From Thuidium tamariscinum (Eukaryota > Streptophyta > Bryopsida > Hypnales > Thuidiaceae): DNA of 64,000 nt. The notes below the pieces were generated by a model, which was given only the letters and a program-made list of their open reading frames with translations, did no database searches and was not told where the DNA came from. Location of the stretch: the NCBI GenBank assembly GCA_947034885.2, contig OX344752.2, forward strand, positions 9,052,001-9,116,000, read 5' to 3'. The translations under genes and the position numbers were made by a program. Every line of letters starts with the position of its first letter. The first letter of the stretch is position 1. Below are positions 35,685-47,479 of the stretch, one piece after another.

Positions 35685-37929
35685 AGAAAAATAGCAACCA
35701 ATTATAAAAGAGTAGATTCTATTTTTTTTACACCATGAAAAAAATGACAAATTTCAACCAAATGACCACTTTCTACTTTTAAAAAAATGCTATATCAATT
35801 AAAAATGCAAGAAATAGTCAAAACACACCATTTAAAATCCAAACCATAGTAGAAAACTTCATATGTAGATTGGTTGATATATTAAATTTTTTCCATTAAT
35901 TACCATACTTAGAGGTCTAATTCAACTTTCCTTATCAAATAATTCACAATATTTGGCAATGCAAAAAATATATATTCATATACTATAATAGTTCTAAAAA
36001 ATAATATTCTAATAAATTTCCATTTATTTTCAAAAAAATTCTTTGTTGATTCTTACAACCATGTATTATACACTATACTATATTATTCAATGGTAAGCAC
36101 TAGGACGATTGCAAAAAAGACTTTTTGGTTTAGTTGTAGCAATTGGGCTAGCACTTATTATATTATGGTCTCATGAATTTTTTTTAATGAATAATTAATA
36201 TAATATTATAATTAACATATCATCAAAATTTAAGACCCCCAAAATGTGAGCGAAGACTTATTTCAAAATAGAGTAAAAAAAATTTTGAAGAAAATTGACA
36301 TTTTGGTCTTAAAATTATGAGAGAAGTAATAATTTTTTTTAATAATTTAAAATTTGTGAAATTTGTGAGGATTTGATGGTGATCAAATTTCACAAAAAGA
36401 ATGAAATTGAAACCATCTTGAATTTTAATGTGTGTGCACTATTTTGACAAATAGAGAGGACCTCAAATAATTTATTTTTAGATGTCTCCAAATAAAAAAT
36501 ATTCTATCCTATTGTAAAAATAAAGGTCAAGTTAAATTGTTATCTTTAAATCATTAATTTTGCGTGCTTGAAAGTATCCAAAACCACTACCTTTGAAATT
36601 CTGACAAATCACTAAATTAAAATTTTAGGTTTAATTTTTTTTAAATTAAGGGATATATACAATAAAAACACCCATCTCCAATAAATATTAATTAAGTTTC
36701 ATTAGGGGATTGCTTCAAAAGTCATAGTAAATTGTAGCTTTTCTAGTCCAATTCCCTCAAAAGTTGAATGACCAAAATTCCTTTAATGACATTATTGACA
36801 AATTGAAGAAAAATGTAATCCAAATAATTTTATAATTTTTTGAACACTCCCATGTTATTTTCAAAATTTTCAAAGTTAAAAAATACAACCTTTGGTAACA
36901 TATAATTATCACTAATTTTATCCTTAAATGGACACCATTAAGTGCTTAACATTCAACAACATATTGCTTTAAAGTGACATCTTTTTTCACTACTACTTAG
37001 ATGAAAGTTATCCTAATTTGTAGAGATTCTTTATTAAATTGGTTTGCTTTCTAGTAATTGGATTTGGTGTTAACACAATACATATTTTCTAGGATTACAA
37101 TTAAGAAAGTATATCAAGTAGTTGACTAAGCCAAATTTGCATTAATTATACTGTAGAATTGAATTTTCAAAAATTAGGTTATCGATTTAAAAGCACATGA
37201 ATTCAAAATATTGCCATGTCAAGAGAACCTCATTGCAAATCCAATCCTATAAAACTTTAAATCCAAAAAATAATAATATTTTTCTTCTAGTCAACTTGAG
37301 GACAAATTTTGAAGTTTTCCTTTCAAAATTCATAAATAAATAATGATAGCGTTGGTGAATCTAACCTCATAGATAGAATCTAAAACTCAAAATCTATAAT
37401 TATTATTTATATGTCACTTCCAAAATAGTCTTCCATATATTAGTACTTTATTATAATTTTCCATTGCTCAAAATCTTCCATTCTTGAAAACACTTTACAT
37501 GTTAAGGGGTTAATACACAATTTTTTTCAATTTGAGTCATTGTGTCAAGAAAATTCCTTACCTTCATTATTTGCTTCTTGAAAAGTTCTGATGGCTTGGG
37601 TCTTGAAATTGTTCCTTCAAGACAATTTTATTGGCGTACAAGAACAAAAAATGACACTTTTGTTAGGTGTTGTTAACTTGTGGTAAGACACTAGAATCAA
37701 TTTGAAATATTTTTCAATAAATTTCCTTAAAATACTAAGGGAATTGGCATGTAGCCCAATTGAAATCATTTATATTTGTTGGGGTTCTGGAATTAGTTAT
37801 CCATTGATGTATTGAGAAAGCTAAATGTAGCTTTTTGTTAGAGGACACTCATTTTAGAGCCCAAGTGCTTTGTGCAACCCCTACTCTTACTCTTACTCTT
37901 TAGAGTAGCTTACTAAGCTTAACTCTTCA
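35685..37929. other. AT-rich non-coding part of block A
   Basis: Aligns with 57278-59770. No gene, no complete terminal repeat seen. Confidence 0.5.
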
Positions 37930-38420
37930 GGTCTGTCCCGTAAAGTTTCAGTCAGTTCAAGCTCCACCTGTTCCCTTGAGTTCTAGAATGCGCGCTGAGA
38001 GCTGCGAGAGCATGGAAGCTTCAGTAAATTAAGCTCCGCATCCCCAAGTTCCGTCATCGGAACAATAAAATTCTTCGACAGACTCAGTTTGTTGATCACA
38101 GTCAAACGAGATTATTCAAATAATATGTAAAGAAAATGGTGGCGGGATGTTTTGGGGGCAGTGCGCAGAAAGCTTTCTTCCGTCATCGGAGCCTGGCCTC
38201 CTGGTCGGTCTGTCCTGCCTCTGGAAGCTGCCACGAGCCCCTGGAGGATCATCCATTTTCCAAGCGCAGCCAGCACCCCAAGCTCCCCAACAAGTACAAA
38301 GCACTCATCAGACTCTCCCGATGTCGGAGGTCATCACCGTAGTAACATAGTTGCCATCATGCTTGCCTATTTTAAGCTCCAGAATATTTGGGAGAATTCA
38401 GCAACAGAAAGGACCCCCTC
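37930..38420 (+). repeat. GC-rich module, copy 1
   Basis: Shared in order with 63370-63930 and in part with 59790-59930 and 60530-60620: CAAGCTCCACC, GCGAGAGCATGGAA, CATCCCCAAGTTCCGTCATC, GTGCGCAGAAAGC, TCGGAGCCTGGCCTCCTGGT, GAGCCCCTGGAGGATCATCC, CCCGATGTCGGAGGTCATCA. Contains TCCGTCATCGGA at 38050-38061 and 38179-38190 and CCCGATGTCGGA at 38317-38328. All three reading frames stay open over about 200 bases at 38136-38457, which suits GC-rich non-coding DNA as well as coding. Confidence 0.75.
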
Positions 38421-39826
38421 GCTCGGGCCCTCCAAGTCATTTTTGTGGTGCAAGTAAAAACAAAAGCCCCAATTTTGTGCTTGATTACTTTACCTGGTTT
38501 ACCCCTACAAGCTAATTTGGAACCATGAATTCAATGTTTCCAATTTCTATCGTGCGCGGAAAATAAATAATTTCAGCGGTCTTCCGAGGGGTTGAGCGAG
38601 GTTGTCAGTTCAAGCCGGACCGGATTTGGTTATCAAATCCGTCATCGGAATAAGTTCAGCTTCGCAGAACTTTCGGCTTCGCGCGACTCGGCCGGGTCAG
38701 GCACTCAGACGTCCAGCAGGGTATAAAAGAGTGTGCAATCGCTTCTTGCTCTAGCAACCTATTTCTCCAACAAGATCTCCGTCTGCTCCCTCTCCTTGCT
38801 ATTGGTTCAATCTGTCGATTGTAGCTCCCAACTACCAGATTCTCGAAGTCGAATAGTTTGATCTCCACTCACGCCTTGTAGACACTACAATCACTCTTTC
38901 GCAGAGCTCTTCTACGATTCCGCAATCTCGAGCTCCACAATTTGAGCGGGACAGTGCTTGGGTTAGTGCTCACTCTTCTGTCTCGATTTCCTCATTACCA
39001 TCGTGGAAGTGCATCTTACAGTTGGGATGCAGCCGGATCATTCGAATTCGTAGCAATTAAGTCATCAATATAGGACAGCAAAAACAACGTTCTCTGGTCT
39101 GCGAGGAAAATCGGTTTCTCGTTCTTGTGCTGATTGGTTCTCGAGAGGATTGGATCCATCACAGCCCATTTGCACGTCTCACATTGGAAATTTCTTAGTT
39201 CGTCGAATGATCAGTAGTCACCATTGCTAGTGACACCAAATTTGAGAAGTAACCGTGGCACCGTTATTGGAACAATATCCAGTCCACCCACTGAGAGTCT
39301 CGCAAGGTTGAATTAATATCGATTAAGTGCGTTTCTATCCAGGTAGATTAATTTCTGGAGACGAAGCAATGAATTAGTCCGTCGCTATGGATCGACTCGA
39401 CCATTATTTTCAGGATTAGAGTGACGAATTTGCAATCGAGCTGGTAAATTGCAAGTCTTGCTTTCGGAGACTTGATTTAGGAGACCAGTGTGTCAGAGCT
39501 TCTGATTGATGTGCACTGCCAGATTCCACCACTTCATTCGAAATTTGGCTTTGCTCCATTTCGAGCCCAAAACTTTGTCTCCATATGCTTGCCCCTACGT
39601 AGAGTTTTCTAATATTTGAACTGAGTGCAGAATTTTTGGAACCGAAAAGCTCACGTGTACACTGCAAATCCGATTGAGCTGTTTCGAGTTCATGCAATCG
39701 AAATGGGGAGCAAGCTCTCCCTCGTCTGATGCACTCTGGACGTCTTGAATAAGGAACCCAGCAATCTGACTCTGTTTTCTCGCTTGAATTCGGGTGGCAC
39801 CAGGCACAATTCCGTGGATTCTCGCC
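38421..39826 (+). promoter_or_regulatory. Upstream region of the small membrane-protein gene
   Basis: GC-richer than the neighbourhood. TATAAAAG at 38722-38729 (GGGTATAAAAGAGTGTGC) is a good plus-strand TATA box, and a TCCGTCATCGGA palindrome lies at 38638-38649, about 75 bases upstream of it. The start codon of the gene is 1.1 kb downstream, so a long or spliced 5' leader would be needed. Alternatively the TATA box serves another, unresolved transcript. Confidence 0.4.
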
Positions 39827-40500
39827 ATGGCGGGCTTTACAATTCCGGAGGCAGCGGCTTCCGCGAGAGCTTTACTAGCGGCCAGCCCTCCCGCTTCAAT
39901 TGAAGCTGCTGCCACGTGAGTACTTCATCATTGAATCTCAATGTTCTTTAGACTAATCAATCAGGTTTCCCTGTAAATTACGTAGCATTTAGAGACTGTC
40001 CATGATGATTGATCGGTTGTTTGTCAGCAGAGGAGAGCTCGTCACGGAGTGGCTCAAAATCACACTGGTGCCGCTTCTTGTGTTTCTGATGGGAGCTTGC
40101 TTGTGGCGGTGCATCAAGGAATCCCCGGCTTGGAGGATGCTAACCGACGATGAAGGAAGTGCTCGAAATGGCGGGGTAGATTCAGCTCGGACCGCCGACA
40201 GCAACAACGGGTCAATAGGTGAGCGCATATTTTGCCCAACGGAGCTTGAGCTGGAGAGCTTCATTTTCGTCCCATAAGTTTCAAACTCTGTTTTCCCCGT
40301 TGTTTTCAATTCGTCCAACGTGACAGTTCAAGTTCGGTTTGGCTGCAGATTTAGAGGCAGGAGTGGAGTTGTCACACACTGTCGCAGAGACGGGAAGTGT
40401 GGCGTTAACAAATGTGGAATCTACCGACGAAGCCGCCGCTACTGAATCTGCGTCGACCAACGAGACAACCTCTGACATCGGAAATGGGCATCACCGCTGA
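39827..40500 (+). CDS. Small single-pass membrane protein, three exons, function unknown
   Basis: Exons 39827-39915, 40028-40218 and 40349-40500 join through AC|GTGAGT...TTTGTCAG|CAG, ATAG|GTGAGC...GGCTGCAG|AT, giving 432 nt and 143 residues. The first acceptor is a NAGNAG pair (TCAGCAG), so a one-residue variant is possible. The N-terminus is Ala-rich (MAGFTIPEAAASARALLAAS). One hydrophobic helix, residues about 39-56 (WLKITLVPLLVFLMGACLW), is followed by RCIKESPAWR, which by the positive-inside rule faces the cytosol. The tail is acidic and Thr/Ser-rich and ends DIGNGHHR. I know no family. Conservation of exon borders and frame with the truncated copy at 9635-10016 supports that it is a real gene. 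Confidence 0.72.
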
Positions 40501-40890
40501 GTGTGGGTGAAGGTGTACAGAATCGTGCAGATCCTTGAGTACCGTATTCAGAAGGAGTGTATGTCGGTAGTGCTGTTGTTAGTAGAACAATCTCCAGCAA
40601 GTTTTCTTTCCGATTTTGGTGAGGTCTTGTTGGACAGGTCAGATTGTTCTTTATCATCAGAAATTTTCTATATTTTTGGTTCCAACGGTTGTTGGTTCAT
40701 TAGTTTCACTAGTGCGGAAGTCTTCGGGTATTTCGGTTTCGCATGATGACAGAGGTATCATATGACCCCAGATGCCTGGCTAGCTTGATGCAGAGACTTG
40801 GAACCGTTTGAAGTGTAAAGCTTTTTTGTTATCCCTGAGGATGTTTTTCTAAGAAGGAAATGAATGAAACTCGCAGACCAAATTTGCATG
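40501..40890 (+). repeat. 3' flank of the small gene, duplicated at 10017-10395
   Basis: Closely similar to the sequence after the truncated copy. It probably contains the 3' UTR. The similarity ends around GCAGACCAAATTTGCA. Confidence 0.75.
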
Positions 40891-43800
40891 CATGTTGTGT
40901 TCGCTTTCCGTCGTAACATATTTTGAAACCAGTTCAAGTTTTGTAGAGCTCCTTGAAATTGTTTGTGAGGATTTTGATACCTGATCTTATCATATGTATC
41001 CTGAACTGTGACTCTGAAACCCACCCGATTTTATCAGATTTGGCCTGAATTTTGACTCTGATACGTTGTGAAGGAGTATGTTCTGGTGAGGTTGGGTTGT
41101 TATTGTCCGAAAACCTCTTACACCAACAGTTCGAAGCAATTCAGATCGAGTAACTTAGGTAGAACCACCCAGTGACCTTGCGCCCCATCCCCAACCTGTA
41201 GACTGCATTTGTAAGGTTGGAACAAATTCCCGATCAGAGTTTGGGATGTGTGTTTTTTCTTTTTCAAAGTTGGGACTAATAAGTTCATAACACATATCAT
41301 AAACTAGTGAACAAGAATGTAAGAAGTAATGAACAAGAAAGGAGTTCTTCAACGATTGTAATTGAAAGAGTCTATAGATTGGCAATGGGTCGGCAATACT
41401 TTTTGCCTTTCAAAATTCATAGTAATTTCAATTCATGTGATAAAATTATCAAAGTTTTTGCAATCCCCATCATTTCTATCTTTGCACCTCTGAAAATATT
41501 TGCTTCAGCTTGCATTACACCTGATCATGTTTAGAATATCTTAAATGATTGGTTACGGGTGGTTCCACCTTTGTACTAATCAATCAGAAAAATTTCATGG
41601 ACCGTAAACCCTCATCTGGGCCTCAGTTATGATAGGGCACCTGCAACATTGAACCACACCACATTTTTCACTTTTCTGGTTTTCCTCCATGATCTATGTG
41701 AATTCAGAGCCACTTCAATGCGTAATTTTTTTGGAAAAATTAATGATTCTAGTGGATTTTGTATTAAACATGGATGAAGGTGCAATGTTCTTTGAAGTTT
41801 TGAAGGTGTCCTACTATCTTCTGTGATTACAAAAACGGCCAATGTAATCCACCCCCTCCCTCGAAGGAAAAACAAGAGTTGTTGAGTAGAACACACTCCC
41901 CCCCTGAGAAATCTGAACCACTGATTAAAAGAAAGAAGAAAATCCCCCGAAAAATCATAAGTCATTGATTTTTATTAAAAAAAATGCCACCTCTCCAAAA
42001 TGCTGTCAATTTCTCTCAAAAAATCTGAAGCCATTGATCATTGCAAGATTTAAATCTGAGTTGCCAAATATAAATTCTAAATATGGATACGGATATTGTA
42101 TATATATGTATATGGTACCAAGTATGGATATGATACAGATATGATATAAAATTTGGATACAATACAATATAAATATTAAAAAGGAAATAAGATTTTGCAA
42201 ACATATACAGATATGGGAGTAAATACGGTTACAAGAGCAAATATGGGATTGTCCCATATTGATTGTCAAATTGACTAGTATTCAAAATTATAAGTAGGGG
42301 GTGGGAAGGGAAGGATGGGAGGTAATAATTTTTAATTAATTAATTTTTGTATAACTTGGAGGGGTCCGTGGGGAATTTTTTTTACTTTTTTACTTTTTTT
42401 TGGCACACTATCTTTTGGGTGGACCTTACTATCTACCCAAAAGGCAGACTATACAAGATAGGCTATACAAAGTTTTGAAGGTATTTTACTATTGCGCATT
42501 CAATTCAAATGTCAGTTTGACAAAACATACCATGAACTTCATAATAATGATGCTTTGACTTTCTTAAATTGCCTTGATATTACAAATTCCATTCTATACA
42601 AATCAAGAAGGTACATTTAAGGTGTGCAATATGAGGGCACCCTACCATAATATCTAACTTTAGATATGCAAGAAGGTACATTTAAGGTGTGCAATATGAG
42701 GGCACCCTACTATAGTATCTAACCTTAGATATGCTTAGAAAAGGCAAATTGTGGTGTTGGATGACAATTAAAGCTTCTTGTAAGAGGCAAAAGAATGATT
42801 TTTTAACTAAATTGCTTTTCAATCTCTGGTTGTTATGCATTGATGAAGATAATCACATGTCTCTTGCATATTTTCATATGAAGTTGGATGTATGTGCCAT
42901 GAATTTCCTTATAGTATATTAGACAACTTCCAATGATGTTTCCTTGATTTGAATCTTGATAAAAAAATATTATTTCTTTAATACTAATCAAATAAAATAG
43001 TTTTCACTAAAACTCAATGGCAATACACTGTGAGATACAAAGACAAAGGAATATTGAATTAAGTATATTGGGATTATCTTAGAATTGTAAAGATCATAAC
43101 ATGCATCTTATAGAGCATAGATAATTTGAATCGTTGTCTTATCATTAGAGAGCTATTTGCACATTAATGTAAGGTATGAATGATGGATGTACATAAATTC
43201 TTCATTTTCAAGATACTATGATAGGATTCCAAAGGGACACTACTTGAAGTGTTGCCACGTAACATGCATTCAATCCCTTATTCCGTGAGGGCTATGTAGG
43301 TAAATTCTTAGAGTTTGTATAGGCCTTCATTTACCTAAATTTCTAAATGATGGTATTTTCAAGTACCCTATCTTTCATTTGAAATAAAAATCTTGTTTAA
43401 TTAAAAATATGCTATGTTAATTATAAATAGGGTTTGACTTTAATAATTTGTTTGAAGAACAATCCTATTGCAACCCTATTTAGAATTTAGGGTTAGGCAC
43501 ACATAGGCTTAAGATATCCAAGTTAGAGTTTAGAATTTGGGCACTAAATATTGGTCCAAAATTTAGAAAAAAATGAATTAGAATTACCAAAACAAAAACC
43601 AACTATAAAATGCATTCAACGACACATGCAAATGCCAACACAAAAACAAAGCAATACATTTGAAAACTATAAATTCAATTTCAAAGAAATGAGTACTATT
43701 CAATGGTTATATAGACTATATATGTTTAAAAACACATTTCAATGTATTTAGAAGAAAAGCTATACACATTTAAAGAATTTAGGATTTAGAACAACATTGT

Positions 43801-44786
43801 ACTTTTGGGAAAGTACTTCTACAGTAAACCCCATCATGCCTTCCTACGATGAGAGAATTTTGAGAAGGAGCCAAGTGCAATGGCTAAAGCAACTAACAGA
43901 ATGGCGATTTATCACCCAAAAAAACCTTGCCGGTTTAGAGTAGATGGAAGAATTCCTAAAAATCCTATAACTTTTGAGTTGCAAAAACTATTATAATTCT
44001 AGGAATTGCAAAGAACTTTTGAAAACTGAACGTATATTCCTCCAAAAATATTGTAATGAAAAGCATCTAACCTTGCAACCACAAAAAACCCTCCTAAACC
44101 CTAAAGTTGAACACATACAATATCTCAACATGCATTGGGAAAAAAATTCAGTCAAACAGTCATTAGTGAGCTGTACAAATTAAAGAATACTAGGAAAATA
44201 GTAATGATGCCTTTAAGCAATTTGTCAAGTCTAGGTGCTGCACTTAGTATAATTTCATCTCCATCTTTTTTTTGCCAGTGCTATTTTAGCAATAAGCCCA
44301 CTTCTTCCAAGTATTGTTCCTCTTTTTCTTTTTTGACAATGCTATCGTAGAAAAAAAAATAATCCAAATTTTAGTATTTTTTTTCTACCCTCCATTCTTT
44401 ATACATTTTTTTTTCTCATTTTGGTGATGCTATTAAACTTCTAAATTATTACAAAAATTTAGGGGCAAGGTAATTATAATAACCCTTCATTTGATTGCAC
44501 GTCACCCATAAAGAAAATGGGAGTGCCCCCCAGGATAGGATGCAAAATAAAAGCATCCAATAGGTATATTAGCCTCCACATCAATATATTACTACTTTAT
44601 ACTAAGTTGTACTCATAATTAAAACTTAAAACTTCCAATAATTATTGTTGAGAACATCCAAAAGTACTTTTAATATATCCAATAATGTCTAAACTTAGAT
44701 TCTGGATGACCAAGATATATCCTTCAAAAAGAAAGATAAAGGACAAAAAAATATAGCATGCTTGGCTAGCTAAACAAGAAAAATAG
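40891..44786. other. AT-rich non-coding stretch
   Basis: No gene supported. 42070-42250 is a degenerate ATATGGATAC-type repeat. 43860-44180 has no clear frame. Short frames scattered through it show no domain. Confidence 0.5.
42605..42734 (+). repeat. Two-copy direct tandem repeat, unit 65 bp
   Basis: AAGAAGGTACATTTAAGGTG begins at 42605 and at 42670. The whole unit through TTAGATATGC is repeated with four or so substitutions. Confidence 0.9.
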
Positions 44787-45506
44787 GGGTCATTGCTAAA
44801 AACACCTATCCTATTTCATGTTACAATTGAAGTAAAATTGTTCTTTGTTGCTATAACTTTTGAAGCAAAAATCCCATAAATTTGAAATTTTTAATAGAGA
44901 TTCCTAACTTGATGTTAATTAGATACCTTATTTTTTAATTTTTTTTAAAATGATTTATATTTTATTTTAATTTAGCTAATTTGTCACAATTAGCAGTTTT
45001 GGGGTTTTACTACGTTAGGAGTCTCAAAATTTCATGATCTATTTGCATAGTAGGAAATCATGTATTCACCAAGGGAAATTTGAAAATTTATTGTTTTATG
45101 TCCTCCACATGAGTACAAACAACCACGCATACAACATTCCCATTGCACACAATTTTTTGAACATCGAAGATGGTTTTTAGATAATTCTTTTAGTGAAATC
45201 TTATCATTGTCAACTTTTCCCAAATGGACACTTTCTTAGTTTTTCAAAGACTTTCTTTTCCTATTTTTTACAATTAAAAATGTCAAAGTGCCTATTTTCA
45301 TGAGATTTTGCACTTTTTTAGTTCACGTATTTAGAGAATTTTTCTACACTTTGCCTTCTTAGTATACCTTCTTCTTAAAGAAATATATATTAAATATATT
45401 TTTCATATATTATAAAAGTGTTTTCTATTTTTTAAATACTTCTGAAAAACTATGAGTACTATAATCAAAGTGTATACAAAACACTCACCATTTCTTGCAA
45501 TGACCC
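44787..45506. mobile_element. AGGGTCATTGCAAG-family MITE at the left edge of block B
   Basis: GGGTCATTGCTAAAAACACC at 44787 faces TTTCTTGCAATGACCC ending at 45506. Only its right part (from about 45354) aligns with block A, so the left duplication border falls inside this element. Confidence 0.65.
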
Positions 45507-45706
45507 ATAGAGCTTATAGTTCATTAAATTGTCATTCTACCAATCAATTTTTGCTAGATTTGGAAAGGCGTCCATATTCTCATCTTTTTGTTACATTTTG
45601 TAAACACTTTTTGGCTATTTAAAGTCCAATTTTAAGCCTCTTTAATCTCTTCTATGGTATTTGGGAATGCACTTCCAATGGTATTAATTCAACATGCTTC
45701 TTATAA

Positions 45707-45848
45707 CATTACAAGAAAAGCGGATCTAAATCAACAATCTTAAGTTGATTCAGACATCTTGATTCGGCAATTTTGAACATAGTTGTGTTGATTTGGACAT
45801 TTTGTACTTGTTTGGACATCTTGATTCGGGCCCTATTTTCTTGTAGTG
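45707..45848. mobile_element. CACTA-type MITE, 142 bp, with TAA target duplication, block B only
   Basis: CATTACAAGAAAAGCGGATC at the left, GGGCCCTATTTTCTTGTAGTG at the right (reverse complement CACTACAAGAAAA). TAA flanks both sides (45704-45706 and 45849-45851). Block A reads CTTCTTATAAATAGTG uninterrupted at 23226-23241. Interior has GTTGATTYRGACATCTTGATTCGG repeats. Confidence 0.85.
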
Positions 45849-46733
45849 TAAATAGTGAAAAAACTACAAATATATTAGAAAATAGAGAGACACACACATA
45901 CATTTAGAGCGGTATGTATGTTATTACCCGTACATTGTGACGATGTATAGAGAAATCAATGTCTATGTGGCAAAATTTAAAAACCACTGCAACATATTTC
46001 TTATTTATGAAAATTAAGAAATATATTGTTCCTCTGTACAGAGGCTCTATTGTATAACGCTGAAGAATTTTGTAGGTCCATGTTTTAGTCTTAGTTACAC
46101 TAGAAGTATAAGCTAATTGAAAGTATGGAAGAAGTAAAGTCATTCAAAGAAAGAATCTATCGAATATGCCAAAGGCACCAAATTTGAGTGTCAAAAATAG
46201 CATCTTCAATATAAACTTGTCATTTGACCACATCAAAGTTGAAATATGTACCCAACTGCTTTATATCGAGGATACTTCAAGGTGTTTAACTCCTACTGGA
46301 GAGCCATTCCCTTGGAGAACAAAATGGATTTCTAGTAGATTCCTATGACCTCAATTTTATGTGAAACATTTTAAATTTTTCTAATAAGATAGAAAAACTA
46401 ATTAGCTTTGTGGGAATATGAATTTTTATTTAAATTGGTGCTTGGGAGAAAAAATTATACCACAAAAGTCTAGAATTGAACTCATTAGGCAACAAATAAA
46501 ATTTGCAAAAAGAAAAATTTTAATCAATTTTTTTTTTCTAAACAAATATATATATTTTTTCAACATGTGAAGCTTTGATTCATTCTAGATAGTAATGAGA
46601 AAGTTTGGACTAATAATGAAAAAGGTTGGACTACTAATGACAAAGTTATGAACAATATTGTTTATTGGGCAGTTTCAACATCTTCTTGGAAAAATAACTT
46701 TGTTTGCTCATATCTTCTAATCTAGGTTGTTGC

Positions 46734-47479
46734 AAGAAATACTAAATATTTTTGTCTTAAAATTTCCTAAATACTATAATACAATGATTTTTGGAGGGTT
46801 TTTTTTAGTAAATTAAAATATGGATGATTTGTAAAGCACAATAAATGTCTATGGGTGAAAATTCTAACCTAGAATACTTTATCTCTAAAATTTATGATCT
46901 CTCAAATAGTGATGAAAAATGGAAGAAAATAGATTGGAAATTTGTAAATTTGAAATTTATAATACTTTAGGATTTATTTTTTAGAAAATAGTAAAAAATA
47001 TTTTAAAAATAAACAGAAAAATATCCATTTTTCTTACTTAAAGGTGCTTCTTCTTGCCCATTTTCATCTTCAAGAAAAATATTTTGTGCTCTCTAAAAGT
47101 TTACCTAGGTAGTACACTTTGAGCACATGTGGAAGGTGAATTCATTACTATTTTTATAAAATCTCTTCACAAGCTTGTGTAACTATACTAGAAGTCTTTG
47201 TATTCCAATTTTTACTTTCAAATTTGCAATTTTGGATTGGAAATAGTCCTAAAACCCCTCAAAATAACCAAGGTAGGCATCCAATTGGGGTCAATTTAAA
47301 ATTAATAATTTAACTTTTAAAGTTTCCAAAAAATTACAAAATGTCTATAGTTACTATTTGTACCTTCATTTCAAATTTCATAGAAAGTGGACATACTATG
47401 CAAAAGTTATTAGCAGAAAACCATTTGTCTAAGGCTTAGGGGACATTAAAAAAGGACAAGTGTTTCTTGCAACAACCCA
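46734..47479. mobile_element. AGGGTCATTGCAAG-family MITE (block B copy of 25283-26010)
   Basis: Left AGGTTGTTGCAAGAAATAC and right GTGTTTCTTGCAACAACCC. Same insertion point as in block A. Confidence 0.6.

Larger units (their letters stand above)
22878..38130 (+). repeat. Block A of a large diverged duplication (pair of 45354-59930)
   Basis: Collinear matches in the same orientation run through the whole block. Anchor pairs (A/B): 26000/47470, 28100/49071, 30700/53275, 32290/55340, 33760/56350, 34780/57265, 37830/59690, 38050/59891. The offset varies between about 21.0 and 23.1 kb because each copy has its own insertions and deletions. No intact gene lies in the block; it consists of AT-rich sequence, nested transposons and GC-rich patches. 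Confidence 0.85.
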
